DNA of 64,000 nt, from contig JABSRB010000018.1 in the NCBI GenBank assembly GCA_013215375.1, positions 34,693 through 98,692 on the forward strand, written 5' to 3'. Under the pieces are notes generated by a model. It was not told where the DNA came from, did not search any database, and worked only from the letters and a program-made list of their open reading frames with translations. Both the position numbers and the translations under genes were made by a program. The number at the start of each line of letters is the position of its first letter. The first letter of the stretch is position 1. The stretch is from Oceanospirillaceae bacterium. GTDB taxonomy: Bacteria > Pseudomonadota > Gammaproteobacteria > Pseudomonadales > Balneatricaceae. This document shows, piece after piece, positions 1 through 8,493 of the stretch.

Positions 1-108
1 CTCAAAGCTTAATTGTTGCCTAAATATATGCGATCAAAAGATGTATCTGTCAGCAATTTGATAGATAATGTGCGGCTATTTACTCAACGATATAATTGGA
101 ATAATGCT

Positions 109-1134
109 ATGCGCGTTTTAGGTATTGAAACTTCTTGTGATGAGACAGGAGTAGCTATTTATGATACTGAAAAGGGCCTTTTGGGCGATACCTTGTATAG
201 TCAGGTCGCTATGCATGCAGAGTATGGTGGAATTGTCCCAGAACTTGCTTCGCGAGATCATATCAAGCGGTTGATTCCCCTGATTAAAGAGGTGCTAGTG
301 CTTGCTAATACCAGTAAGCAGGAGATAGATGCGATCGCTTATACTGCAGGTCCTGGATTAATAGGGGCGTTAATGGTCGGTGCGTCAACAGCTCGAGCTA
401 TTGCTTTTGCCTGGGGGGTTCCCGCTATGACGGTGCATCATATGGAGGGGCATCTACTCGCGCCTATGTTAGAGGATTCTCCTCCAGAATTTCCTTTCGT
501 TGCCCTGTTGGTCAGCGGTGGCCATACCCAATTAGTTGAAGTCAAGGCGATCGGTGAGTATCAACTGTTAGGTGAGTCCCTTGACGATGCTGCGGGTGAG
601 GCTTTTGATAAGGCTGCCAAAATGTTGGGTATGGATTATCCCGGTGGGCCTTTGATTGCAAAGCTGGCGCAAAGTGGGGATCGAACTCGATTCAAGTTTC
701 CAAGGCCAATGGTTGATCGGCCGGGGATGGACATGAGTTTTTCAGGCCTTAAAACCTTTACCTTAAATACTGTTAATAAATTTAAAAATGCCGATGGCTT
801 AGATGACCAGACTAAAGCTGATATCGCGGCTGCCTTTGAAGAGGCTGTGGTTGATACCTTGGCGATTAAATGCCGAAGAGCGTTACAGCACACTAAATAT
901 AAGAAGTTGATTATAGCCGGAGGCGTAAGTGCCAACAGTCGTCTGCGAGAAAAATTACAGGCAATGGTTGAGAAGGAGCGTGCTTCATTGTTTTATGCGC
1001 GCCCAGAATTCTGCACGGATAATGGCGCAATGATTGCCTATGCCGGTGCGCAGCGTTTAGCCGCTGGGCAAAGTAGCGATTTGACCATTCTTGCTAGGCC
1101 TAGATGGCCGATGGATGAGCTTGAAGGTTTGTAG
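109..1134 (+). CDS. tsaD: tRNA N6-adenosine threonylcarbamoyltransferase TsaD
   Basis: Catalytic subunit of the complex that transfers the threonylcarbamoyl group to A37 of ANN-decoding tRNAs in the cytoplasm. The ATG at 109 gives the canonical N-terminus [14 protein letters not shown] and a 341-residue protein, the family's usual length. The longer in-frame reading from position 13 adds 32 residues that do not look like the family. The metal-binding HxExH motif is at H111-E113-H115, followed by an FSGLKT segment and a C-terminal [10 protein letters not shown] segment of the ASKHA nucleotide-binding fold. folB follows 48 bases downstream on the same strand. plsY, which lies between these genes in some relatives such as Pseudomonas, is absent here. 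Confidence 0.97.
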   Translation: MRVLGIETSCDETGVAIYDTEKGLLGDTLYSQVAMHAEYGGIVPELASRDHIKRLIPLIKEVLVLANTSKQEIDAIAYTAGPGLIGALMVGASTARAIAFAWGVPAMTVHHMEGHLLAPMLEDSPPEFPFVALLVSGGHTQLVEVKAIGEYQLLGESLDDAAGEAFDKAAKMLGMDYPGGPLIAKLAQSGDRTRFKFPRPMVDRPGMDMSFSGLKTFTLNTVNKFKNADGLDDQTKADIAAAFEEAVVDTLAIKCRRALQHTKYKKLIIAGGVSANSRLREKLQAMVEKERASLFYARPEFCTDNGAMIAYAGAQRLAAGQSSDLTILARPRWPMDELEGL

Positions 1135-1182
1135 TAGATTTGTCTGTAAGTTTATAAGTAGAGTAATGACAGGAAGCACTGC

Positions 1183-1560
1183 ATGGATATTGTGTACATA
1201 CGCCAATTAAAAATCGAAACGGTGATTGGTATTTTCGATTGGGAAAGAAAAATAAAACAGACCGTGTGTTTGGATTTAGACATGGCGGTTGATATTGCTA
1301 AGGCTGCTGCCGGCGAAGATATCGACAGTACCATTAGTTACAAGACTGTCTCTGACCGGTTACTAGAGTACATTGGTAAAAGTGAGTTTTTGCTGGTAGA
1401 AACGATGGCGCAAGAGGTTGCAAATTTAGTGCGTGAAGAATTTTCCATAAGCTGGGTAAGATTAAGGGTGGGGAAGCCTGACGCTATTGCTCAAGCCAGT
1501 GATGTTGGTGTGCTTATTGAACGTGGTCTGAGGCCTACCATTGCTAATTACTCTGGGTGA
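1183..1560 (+). CDS. folB: dihydroneopterin aldolase FolB
   Basis: Folate pathway enzyme that cleaves or epimerises 7,8-dihydroneopterin to 6-hydroxymethyl-dihydropterin and glycolaldehyde. The protein has 125 residues, close to the roughly 120 of the family. Catalytic positions known in the family are visible: E21 in GIFDWER, Y53 in SYKTVSD and K98 in VGKPDAI. A GACAGGAAG stretch upstream of the ATG can serve as ribosome-binding site. It lies between tsaD and the HPPK-like gene on the same strand, probably one transcript. Confidence 0.95.
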   Translation: MDIVYIRQLKIETVIGIFDWERKIKQTVCLDLDMAVDIAKAAAGEDIDSTISYKTVSDRLLEYIGKSEFLLVETMAQEVANLVREEFSISWVRLRVGKPDAIAQASDVGVLIERGLRPTIANYSG

Positions 1561-1598
1561 ATTAATCTTATCAAAACTGCGTTAGGGAAGTTTTTTTG

Positions 1599-2075
1599 AT
1601 GGCGAAAGTCTACCTTTCTATTTCGAGTAATTTTCGTGCACAACTCAATATAAACTCTGCGCTAACAGCGTTGCGGGTAACTTTTGGGGAGCTTGAAGTT
1701 TCGAATGTTTATCGTAATTTGCCGCTGCACAAAGTTGGCTGTCACTACTTAAATTTGGTGGTATGTTTTGATACGCACTTCGATATACATAAGTTGGTGG
1801 CTGAACTTAAAAATATCGAAAATAGTTTGGGTCGAGTCAGAGGAGTTATGAAAATTCCTCAGGTGAGTATTGATCTGGATCTGCTGAAATATGTAACGGT
1901 TGATGAAAGTATCGATGTTTGCACGGAGATTACTCGACGAAGTTTCCTTTTATCGCCGATTTCTGAGATAGCAGGGCATGAAATAGATAAAAACAGCGGT
2001 CTAAACTATGCCGCTTTGTGGCAGAAGTTTGACAAAAGTATTCACCCCCTAGAAAAGGTAACGCTAGATCTTTAG
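1599..2075 (+). CDS. folK: divergent HPPK-family protein (FolK-like)
   Basis: This 158-residue protein has the fold signature of 6-hydroxymethyl-7,8-dihydropterin pyrophosphokinase: an N-terminal YLSISSN strand where the family has GSN, an LGRVRG segment and an IDLDLL metal-binding strand with both Asp residues kept. Aligned by eye to E. coli FolK, several active-site residues are missing: W89 becomes Ile, R92 becomes Val and H115 becomes Cys. It may be a weak enzyme or a repurposed paralogue. The comparable Pseudomonas gene beside folB is also a divergent HPPK, and a canonical folK is expected elsewhere. ATG at 1599 is preferred over the TTG just before it, with AGGGAAG upstream. Confidence 0.75.
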   Translation: MAKVYLSISSNFRAQLNINSALTALRVTFGELEVSNVYRNLPLHKVGCHYLNLVVCFDTHFDIHKLVAELKNIENSLGRVRGVMKIPQVSIDLDLLKYVTVDESIDVCTEITRRSFLLSPISEIAGHEIDKNSGLNYAALWQKFDKSIHPLEKVTLDL

Positions 2076-2130
2076 GGATTTCTCTGAGGGTTTTGTCTTC
2101 CTTGGCTGTTTTTCTAGCTCTTAGCAGTGG

Positions 2131-3276
2131 CTAGCTTTCGGCGCAATATTGGAGCTGTATTCTCTTTATTTCAGCGCCTAATTGAGCGCCTTTAAAGCCT
2201 TCTAGGATCAGTGTTTTGTGGTCAATGGCGCGCAGCTTTTGCAGTAGCGTTTGCAGTTTCTCAAAATAATTTAATTCAGAGCAAGTTCCCAGGTAATCAA
2301 GTGCTTGGAAAACAGCTAATAGTGGTGCTGTTTTATCTGGGCTGCGCAACAAATCCGCAGTTTGGATGAATGCCAGTTTATCTACAGCGTCTGAGTTGGG
2401 CCAGTTGCTGATAATAGGTAAGCCTAAAACGCTGTGTTGAATAAGGTTGCGTACTTGATTGGGGCAGCGTAGTTGCTGACAAAAAGAATCTGCATTAGTC
2501 TTGATGTCGTCGAAATTATTGTCAGTTTGAGCGACATTAAACAGCCAGGCAAGGCGCTCCTGTGCAGAGGCAAGTTGATTTAACTGGGCGCTGAAGTCAC
2601 TGCCTAGTTTGGCGGATATCTTGGCTATGTTATCTAGCACTTGCTCTAAGGCTGGAAATAGAATGTCTTGCGCTTGTGCGTCGTTAAGTATTTGAAAAAA
2701 TACCAGAGGGCTCTGCTCCGTCAATGCGCGCTCTAATTCTTGCCATACTCGCTCTCTAGTGAGGTGTTCTAACTCTCCCGAAAGACTGATAGTTTGCATT
2801 AGCGAAATGGTTTGCGCGGCGACACTAAAACCTAAATGCGCGTACCTTGCTCCGAAGCGTGCTACTCGTAATACTCTTAATGGATCTTCACTAAAGGCGG
2901 GTGATACATGGCGCAATATCTTGCGTTGCAGGTCTTGCTGACCGTTGAATGGATCGGTCAGTTGCCCTGAAGCATCCTCTGCAATAGCATTAATGGTTAA
3001 ATCTCTGCGAGAGAGGTCCTGTTCTAAAGTGACATCTTTGTCGGCATAAAAAGAAAACCCTTTGTAACCCTTGCCATTTTTACGCTCAGTACGTGCGAGG
3101 GCATATTCTTCTTTGGTTTTGGGGTGGAGAAATACGGGAAAATCCGAGCCTACAGGGGTATAACCTAGTGCTAGCATATGCTTTGCGTCAGCGCCTACCA
3201 CCACCCAGTCTCTATCTATTACCGGATAATTGAGCAGCTTGTCGCGTACCGCCCCACCTACTAGGTATGTTTTCAT
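2131..3276 (-). CDS. cca: CCA tRNA nucleotidyltransferase
   Basis: Adds or repairs the 3'-CCA end of tRNAs. The protein has 381 residues. The nucleotidyltransferase head shows GGAVRDKLL near residue 7, the catalytic DRDWVVVG (two carboxylates), and [12 protein letters not shown] near residue 92. An RNA-binding neck follows, with [13 protein letters not shown]. It is shorter than the E. coli multifunctional enzyme (412), and I see no clear HD phosphohydrolase motif in the C-terminal part. Its ATG overlaps the stop of the upstream rhodanese gene by four bases, so translation is probably coupled. Confidence 0.95.
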   Translation of the reverse strand: MKTYLVGGAVRDKLLNYPVIDRDWVVVGADAKHMLALGYTPVGSDFPVFLHPKTKEEYALARTERKNGKGYKGFSFYADKDVTLEQDLSRRDLTINAIAEDASGQLTDPFNGQQDLQRKILRHVSPAFSEDPLRVLRVARFGARYAHLGFSVAAQTISLMQTISLSGELEHLTRERVWQELERALTEQSPLVFFQILNDAQAQDILFPALEQVLDNIAKISAKLGSDFSAQLNQLASAQERLAWLFNVAQTDNNFDDIKTNADSFCQQLRCPNQVRNLIQHSVLGLPIISNWPNSDAVDKLAFIQTADLLRSPDKTAPLLAVFQALDYLGTCSELNYFEKLQTLLQKLRAIDHKTLILEGFKGAQLGAEIKRIQLQYCAES

Positions 3277-3596
3277 TGAGTGCTAATGATGTCTTGTGGG
3301 TAAAGATTCTGCCAAGCTTCAAAGCCGCCATTGATGCTAGATACCAGGCTAAAGCCTTGAGAGCCAATAAATTCGGCCGCGCCTTTGCTGCTAATGCCGT
3401 GATAACAAAGTACTAAAATAGCCTGGTCTTTGGCAACAGGGGAAAGTAGTTGCTGTAGGTTATCATTGTTTAAGTTTACTGCCAGTTTAGGGTGAGCTTG
3501 GTCAAAGCTCTGGCTGTCGCGGATGTCCAGTAATATGGCGCCCTCGTCGAGTAATTGTTTAGCGTGATCACACTCGATACATTGAAAATCTGCCAT
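3273..3596 (-). CDS. glpE: GlpE-like single-domain rhodanese
   Basis: Probable thiosulfate:acceptor sulfurtransferase. The 107-residue protein is one rhodanese domain with the active-site loop CYHGISS, where C64 is the persulfide-forming cysteine (GlpE of E. coli has C65). A conserved LLDIRD strand lies near residue 22. No signal peptide is seen, so it is cytoplasmic. It sits between apaH and cca, a position I associate with this gene in related gammaproteobacteria. The physiological sulfur acceptor cannot be read from the sequence. Confidence 0.88.
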   Translation of the reverse strand: MADFQCIECDHAKQLLDEGAILLDIRDSQSFDQAHPKLAVNLNNDNLQQLLSPVAKDQAILVLCYHGISSKGAAEFIGSQGFSLVSSINGGFEAWQNLYPQDIISTQ

Positions 3597-3644
3597 GTTG
3601 CCTCCGCAGTGATGGGTTAGATAGATAGATATAAATAATTGTAA

Positions 3645-4472
3645 CTAATTTTTTAAACTTGGGGTGCTGTAAAATTGTTGTGTTTCAAGACACATAGCCG
3701 TTAATCTCTCGCCCCATACACAGCCGGTGTCTAGTGCAATGATATTGCTATGATCGGTCTGTCCCATAAGGGCAGCCCAGTGACCAAATAAAATCATTGG
3801 CAGTGCTGGTGTTGAGTTGTTGGGCCCTTTATCATAAAACTCAAACCAGGGGGTTAGTCCTTTGGGTTGTTGGCCTATTTCGCCCTTAAAATTTAAATCC
3901 AACTGTAGCTCGCTGTTACAAAAACGCATTCTAGTTAATGTATTGGTAATGCAGCGCAGTCTATCTAGGCCTGTTAGATATTCATGCCACTGGCTGGGGG
4001 TGTTACCGTACATCTGGTTAAAGTACTGGGTGTAGAAATCGCTTTGTAGTACAGCTTCTACTTCTCTGGCTCTGGCAATAGTCTGGTTTACAGACCAGTC
4101 TACGGGAATGCCTGCATGTGTCATGATGATATTAAGTTGAGGGTCAAACTGTACTAAAGGTTGTGCTTTTAGCCAGTGCATAAGTTCATCGCAGTCGCTC
4201 GCTTGCAGAAGCGAGGCGAGTGTGTCTGATTTCTTAAGCGTTGCCGAGCTGTAATAAATAGCGAGCAAGTGCAGATCGTGATTGCCCAATACCACTTTGG
4301 CTCTATCACCAAGTTGCTTGATAAATCTGAGTGTTTCTAAAGATTTAGGGCCGCGATTAACTAAGTCGCCAGCAAGCCAAAGCTGATCTTGATCGCTAAA
4401 GTTGATCTTTTGCAATAGGGCTTGAAATTCATCAAAACACCCTTGGATATCGCCTATTGCATAAGTCGCCAT
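3645..4472 (-). CDS. apaH: symmetrical bis(5'-nucleosyl)-tetraphosphatase ApaH
   Basis: Hydrolyses Ap4A to two ADP and also removes Np4A-type caps from RNA. The 275-residue protein carries the calcineurin-type phosphoesterase motifs in order: GDIQGC near residue 7, GDLVNRGP near residue 36, LGNHDLH near residue 61 and a downstream MTHAGIP histidine motif. The length equals that of E. coli ApaH. It follows apaG, as in the classic surA-pdxA-rsmA-apaG-apaH run. Confidence 0.97.
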   Translation of the reverse strand: MATYAIGDIQGCFDEFQALLQKINFSDQDQLWLAGDLVNRGPKSLETLRFIKQLGDRAKVVLGNHDLHLLAIYYSSATLKKSDTLASLLQASDCDELMHWLKAQPLVQFDPQLNIIMTHAGIPVDWSVNQTIARAREVEAVLQSDFYTQYFNQMYGNTPSQWHEYLTGLDRLRCITNTLTRMRFCNSELQLDLNFKGEIGQQPKGLTPWFEFYDKGPNNSTPALPMILFGHWAALMGQTDHSNIIALDTGCVWGERLTAMCLETQQFYSTPSLKN

Positions 4473-4487
4473 CTCAAATCCTAAGGG

Positions 4488-4895
4488 TCAGTGAAGGGTG
4501 TTTGGTTTGGCTAACGTAAAGGCTGCTATTTGTGCGACAAACTCTGATCCTTCCTCTGTGATCATGTTGTAGTGACCAAACATGCTGCCTACATCAGTTT
4601 CTAAAATAGCCCCAGAGCTATATTGGTAGCTGCTGTTTGCGCCGATAATAGGCTGGACACCTATGACGCCTTCTCCTTCTATCTCCTGCTGCTTTTGGTT
4701 GCCATCAGTGACTACCCAGCGTCTAGAAAGAAGCTGGATATCAAAGTCTGCACTGTTTTTGATAGTGATTGAGTAGGTGAAGACAAAGCGCTTCGCCTCC
4801 GCATCTGACTGCGCGGCCTCAAACTTTGACTCAACGGCAATCTCTATATTTTTTTCGAGACTGTTAGGTTGTTTTTGGTTCGGTTTGTATTGCAT
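4488..4895 (-). CDS. apaG: ApaG/DUF525 protein
   Basis: A 135-residue protein that is essentially one ApaG (DUF525) immunoglobulin-like beta-sandwich. Visible landmarks are FVFTYSITIKN, LLSRRWVVTDGN, the GVIGVQP turn and the GSMFGHYNM strand near the end. The molecular role is not settled; a link to Co2+/Mg2+ resistance is reported for Salmonella CorD. It lies one base downstream of the rsmA stop and 15 bases upstream of apaH, so these are almost certainly co-transcribed. Confidence 0.95.
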   Translation of the reverse strand: MQYKPNQKQPNSLEKNIEIAVESKFEAAQSDAEAKRFVFTYSITIKNSADFDIQLLSRRWVVTDGNQKQQEIEGEGVIGVQPIIGANSSYQYSSGAILETDVGSMFGHYNMITEEGSEFVAQIAAFTLAKPNTLH

Positions 4896-4896
4896 C

Positions 4897-5736
4897 TTAA
4901 GCTACCGTATCCGCTGTATCTGTGGTTTTGTTTTCGTAGACAAAGTCAGAGATTTTAATGAATTCAACAAGAGAGAGGGTTTCAGGCCTACGAATAGGAT
5001 CTATATCAAGTGCTTGTAATTGCTCTGCTGTCATTATGCCTTTCAGGTTGTTACGCAGTGTTTTGCGACGCATGCTGAAGGATGTTTTTACAATTTTTTC
5101 CAAGGTGCTTAGGGATTTAGCAGTATGTGGCTTCTGCTTATAAGGCATTAATCTCACAATTGCAGAGTCAACCTTTGGAATGGGGTCGAAAGCTTCAGGT
5201 GGAACAATAAACAGTGGTTCTATTTCGCAGTAGTACTGCGCCATAATACCGAGGCGCCCATAGAGTTTGTCTCCAGGTTTTGCTGCTAGGCGATCAACTA
5301 CTTCCTTTTGTAACATGAAGTGCATGTCTTGAACGCAGGTGGTGTGTTGCAGCAAATGGAAAATTAACTGGGTCGAAATGTTGTATGGCAAGTTGCCTAT
5401 TATACGCAGCGGTCGCTCATCTTGTTGCAGAGAGCTGAAATCAAATTTCATAGCATCTGCTTCAAAGATACGAAACTTATCTTCGTAGCTAAAAAATTTG
5501 GTTCTTAAAATGGGTATCAAATCGCGATCTAGCTCAACGGCATCTAAAGCGCCGGCTTCATCGAGAATGACTTCTGTCAATGCGCCTAGTCCAGGGCCTA
5601 TCTCAACCATATGATCACTAGGTCTTGGGCTTACGCCTCGAATAATACGGCGAATGACGCCTTGGTCTTGTAAAAAATTCTGACCAAAACGTTTGCGCGC
5701 TTTATGTCCGGCGTTATTGCTGCTCTGACGACTCAT
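4897..5736 (-). CDS. rsmA: 16S rRNA dimethyladenosine transferase RsmA (KsgA)
   Basis: Dimethylates the two adjacent adenosines A1518 and A1519 in the 3' hairpin of 16S rRNA during late 30S assembly. The 279-residue protein shows KRFGQNFLQD near residue 15, the SAM-binding motif VEIGPGLGALTE near residue 44 and the catalytic NLPYNIS motif near residue 113. The start codon overlaps the pdxA stop (ATGA-type), which fixes the start and suggests translational coupling. Confidence 0.97.
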   Translation of the reverse strand: MSRQSSNNAGHKARKRFGQNFLQDQGVIRRIIRGVSPRPSDHMVEIGPGLGALTEVILDEAGALDAVELDRDLIPILRTKFFSYEDKFRIFEADAMKFDFSSLQQDERPLRIIGNLPYNISTQLIFHLLQHTTCVQDMHFMLQKEVVDRLAAKPGDKLYGRLGIMAQYYCEIEPLFIVPPEAFDPIPKVDSAIVRLMPYKQKPHTAKSLSTLEKIVKTSFSMRRKTLRNNLKGIMTAEQLQALDIDPIRRPETLSLVEFIKISDFVYENKTTDTADTVA

Positions 5737-6740
5737 GATAAAAATTGACCTTTTGTTTGACTCGAGCTCTGGTGAGCTAGTTGTGATGCATAATTAATAG
5801 CGATCTTTAAACTGCCTGTATCAGCGACGCCAAGACCTGCAATATTGAGTGCAGTGCCGTGATCGACGGAGGTTCTGATGATAGGTAGACCTAAGGTGAT
5901 ATTGACGGCTTCGCCAAAACCTGAATATTTTAACACAGGTAATCCCTGATCGTGATACATAGCGAGTACAGCATCACAATCTTTTAAGTATTTCTTGGTG
6001 AATAGACTGTCAGCGGGAAGTGGTCCTACTAAATCAATTCCCTGCGCGGTGTATTCTTTAAGTACTGGAGAAATAATATCTATTTCCTCAGTGCCCATGT
6101 GTCCGTCTTCACCTGCGTGAGGGTTGAGACCACAGATTAAAATTCTGGGTTTGTCGATGGCGAATTTAGTGTGTAAATCGTCGATTAAAATGTCGAGTAT
6201 TTGCCGTAACTTGTGTTTGGTAATGGCGTTGCTAATGTCTTTTAATGGTAAATGAGTGGTTACTAGCGCCACCCTTAATTTAGCCGTTGCTAGCATCATC
6301 ACAACTTCGCTGACGCCGGTTTGCTGTTGTAGGTATTCTGTATGCCCGCTAAATTTTATTCCAGCTTCATTGATGACTCCCTTATGCACAGGAGGCGTTA
6401 CCATTGCATCGTACTGCCCCTGCAAACAGCCTTGGCATGCCTGTTCTAATGTGGCGATTACATAGCTTGAGTTTGCTATATCTAAGTGTCCAGGGAGTGC
6501 TGCTGCGTTCAATTTGATGGGGCTGACAAAGAGCTGTCCGCTACGCGAGGCTTGCTGAACACTAGGATCAAATATTAATACCTCCAGCGTTAGTCCCAAG
6601 GCTTTGGCCGTTGCAGCAAAAAGCTCTGGGTCGCCTATCGCTACCAGTTGGTCGGTATAGTCCTGCTGGGATATTTTGACAAGAAGTTCTGGTCCAATAC
6701 CTGCGGGTTCGCCACTGGTGATGGCAATTCTTTTAATCAT
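5733..6740 (-). CDS. pdxA: 4-hydroxythreonine-4-phosphate dehydrogenase PdxA
   Basis: Pyridoxal 5'-phosphate biosynthesis: oxidises 4-phosphohydroxy-L-threonine, whose product decarboxylates to 3-amino-1-hydroxyacetone phosphate. The 335-residue length matches the family. The N-terminus is ITSGEPAGIGPELL. The three metal-binding histidine segments are HKGVINEAG, NPHAGEDGHMG and YHDQGLPVLK. It precedes rsmA. It is separated from surA by an unusually long non-coding stretch that contains a hairpin and an inverted-repeat element. Confidence 0.97.
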   Translation of the reverse strand: MIKRIAITSGEPAGIGPELLVKISQQDYTDQLVAIGDPELFAATAKALGLTLEVLIFDPSVQQASRSGQLFVSPIKLNAAALPGHLDIANSSYVIATLEQACQGCLQGQYDAMVTPPVHKGVINEAGIKFSGHTEYLQQQTGVSEVVMMLATAKLRVALVTTHLPLKDISNAITKHKLRQILDILIDDLHTKFAIDKPRILICGLNPHAGEDGHMGTEEIDIISPVLKEYTAQGIDLVGPLPADSLFTKKYLKDCDAVLAMYHDQGLPVLKYSGFGEAVNITLGLPIIRTSVDHGTALNIAGLGVADTGSLKIAINYASQLAHQSSSQTKGQFLS

Positions 6741-6901
6741 GAGAGACTCAAGTGATGCTGTTTGTTGATCGCGGATTATATATGATCAGGGCTGTGCTGT
6801 TCTACCGCCAACGTCAATATTGGTATTAAAAGAGCAAGCCCGCTAGTGTCCATGCTGAAACAGGGGCGTAGCGAGGCTGATCCAATAGTTCAAGATGAGT
6901 G

Positions 6902-6949
6902 ACCCTAGATAGGGGCGTTTGGTTGTTCCAAATAACTCTATCTAGTGGT
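6902..6949. repeat. long imperfect hairpin
   Basis: CTAGATAG at 6905-6912 pairs perfectly with CTATCTAG at 6938-6945. An inner GTTTGG/CCAAAT stem sits around a TTGTT loop, and three further pairs form outside (ACC with GGT, one bulged base). No T-run follows on either strand, so it is not an obvious intrinsic terminator. Confidence 0.5.
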
Positions 6950-7002
6950 GATCAGATTGAAATAGTGGGGCAGCCGCAGTAGCTCATGGTTTCAGCTTGG
7001 GT

Positions 7003-7170
7003 ACTAGGAGCCTGTCCGAGAGCAGACTAATCGGCAGCGACCAATCCTCTTTGGTTATAATTAACGCTAATTTTCGTTAAATAGCACGCTATTCGCCTTA
7101 AATCACCGCTAATTCTTCCTCAGATAGCTTTGTTCTCGCTTCGATCGCAGTGCTCGGACAGACTCCTAGT
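7003..7170. mobile_element. 168-bp MITE-like element with terminal inverted repeats
   Basis: The ends are inverted copies: ACTAGGAGCCTGTCCGAG at 7003-7020 matches the reverse complement of 7153-7170 at 17 of 18 bases. The interior has no open frame of note but contains small palindromes, including AATAGC-AC-GCTATT around 7079-7092. The structure fits a non-autonomous miniature transposable element or an IS remnant. No target-site duplication is evident. Family membership is inferred from structure only. Confidence 0.55.
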
Positions 7171-7197
7171 TAGATTAGCTGGCTTATTGTGATAGGA

Positions 7198-8493
7198 CTA
7201 TTTGAATTCTACATAGGCATTGGCGCGTATTTCTCGTAACCAGTTGTCTTTCTCTTCGCTGAATTTTCGTTTTCCAATGATGTTACGGGCTTGGTTTTCC
7301 TGGGCTAGATTATCAGTATTTTCTGACTTCCTGTCTAAAACTTCGACAATGTGCCAGCCAAATCTGCTTTCAAAAGGCAGGCTAATTTGGCCTACTTTGG
7401 TACGTTGAACAACTTGTTCAAATTCAGGAACCATCTGGCCGCTTTCTGTCCAGCCCAAATCACCACCTTGTGAGCTGCTACCTGGGTCATTACTATGCTC
7501 TTCGGCAAGGGAGGCAAAGTCCTTGTCGTTTTTTAACAGCTGTTGGTAAATTTGTGAAGCGAGTCGCTTGGCTTGGCTTTTGGAAGTGACTTCGCTAGGA
7601 GAGATTAGGATATGGCGTACTTTGGTTTTGTCGACAGTCTGTGCTTTAACGCCGTTTCGAGTGTCGCGTAATTGTAATATATGAAAGCCAGTAGGAGTTC
7701 TAGTCGGCTTGCTAAATTGCTTGGGGCTCAATGGCGAGATAGCATCGATCATAGAGCTTGGTAACTCGGCTATTTTACGCCAGCCCATGTCGCCGCCGTT
7801 TAGAGCGTGCGCTGCATTAGAATTACTGATAGCCATGTTGGAAAATTTAGCACCTGAGAGTAGCTTTTGGTACACATCGTTCGCTTTGTTTCTTGCGAGG
7901 TTGATGTTTTTTGGAGTCATTGGGCTGTTGATGGTAATCAATATATCGCTAATTAATACCTCTGCATTACTTTTGCTAGATTGAGAGCGTAAGAAGTTTT
8001 GCACTTCTCTGTCTGATATTTGAATACGTTTACTAATATTGCTCTCTTGCAGTTGGCGGATCAAAATGTCGTCCTTGATTTGCTCTCTTGTAACGATGTA
8101 ATCTTGGCCTTGCGCAATCAGCGCGTCGCGGAATTTGGCCAAACTCATGCCGTTGTTTTTGGCGATTTGAGTAATAGTGGCATTGAGCTGTCTATCCGTT
8201 ACTTTAATGCCTTGCTCTGCAGCCATTTTGAGCATGATGGTTCTAGAAATCATCTGCTCCATAACTTGGTTTTGCAAGATGCTTTTGTTGGGAACTTTTG
8301 CCCCTTGTTGTCTGATTTGAGCAGCTGCGCGGGTGATGCTCGATGTGAACTCTGACTCTAGTATTACCTCGTCATTGACGATTGCAATAATCTTGTCTAA
8401 CGGAGCTCCCTGGCCAATCAAGGGGAAGAAAGTGAGGCTGGCGAATATAAGGGCCTTACTTATTATTTTTTTGTTCAATTTAGTTGTTCGCAT
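7198..8493 (-). CDS. surA: periplasmic peptidyl-prolyl isomerase/chaperone SurA
   Basis: Chaperone for outer-membrane proteins, LptD among them. The protein has 431 residues from the ATG at 8493, which is preceded by a GTGAG ribosome-binding site. A longer in-frame start at 8532 overlaps lptD more and gives a poorer signal sequence. It has a signal peptide ending near GQGA, a SurA N-domain starting LDKIIAIVNDEVILESEF, and two parvulin (PpiC) domains marked by GGDMGWRKIAELP and GGDLGWTESGQMVPEFE with following FGWHIVEV. It overlaps the 3' end of lptD by 14 bases, so the two are in one operon. Confidence 0.95.
   Translation of the reverse strand: MRTTKLNKKIISKALIFASLTFFPLIGQGAPLDKIIAIVNDEVILESEFTSSITRAAAQIRQQGAKVPNKSILQNQVMEQMISRTIMLKMAAEQGIKVTDRQLNATITQIAKNNGMSLAKFRDALIAQGQDYIVTREQIKDDILIRQLQESNISKRIQISDREVQNFLRSQSSKSNAEVLISDILITINSPMTPKNINLARNKANDVYQKLLSGAKFSNMAISNSNAAHALNGGDMGWRKIAELPSSMIDAISPLSPKQFSKPTRTPTGFHILQLRDTRNGVKAQTVDKTKVRHILISPSEVTSKSQAKRLASQIYQQLLKNDKDFASLAEEHSNDPGSSSQGGDLGWTESGQMVPEFEQVVQRTKVGQISLPFESRFGWHIVEVLDRKSENTDNLAQENQARNIIGKRKFSEEKDNWLREIRANAYVEFK

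Larger units (their letters stand above)
6741..7197. other. non-coding gap between surA and pdxA
   Basis: This 457-base stretch has no convincing gene. From left to right it holds the presumed pdxA promoter side, a hairpin around 6902-6949, and a 168-base inverted-repeat element at 7003-7170 that ends 27 bases before the surA stop codon. In many gammaproteobacteria surA and pdxA are nearly adjacent, so this spacing looks like an insertion. Confidence 0.7.

Noticed and set aside
13..108. Upstream extension of TsaD
   Set aside because: The 32 extra residues precede the canonical N-terminus [14 protein letters not shown] and are not seen in the family.
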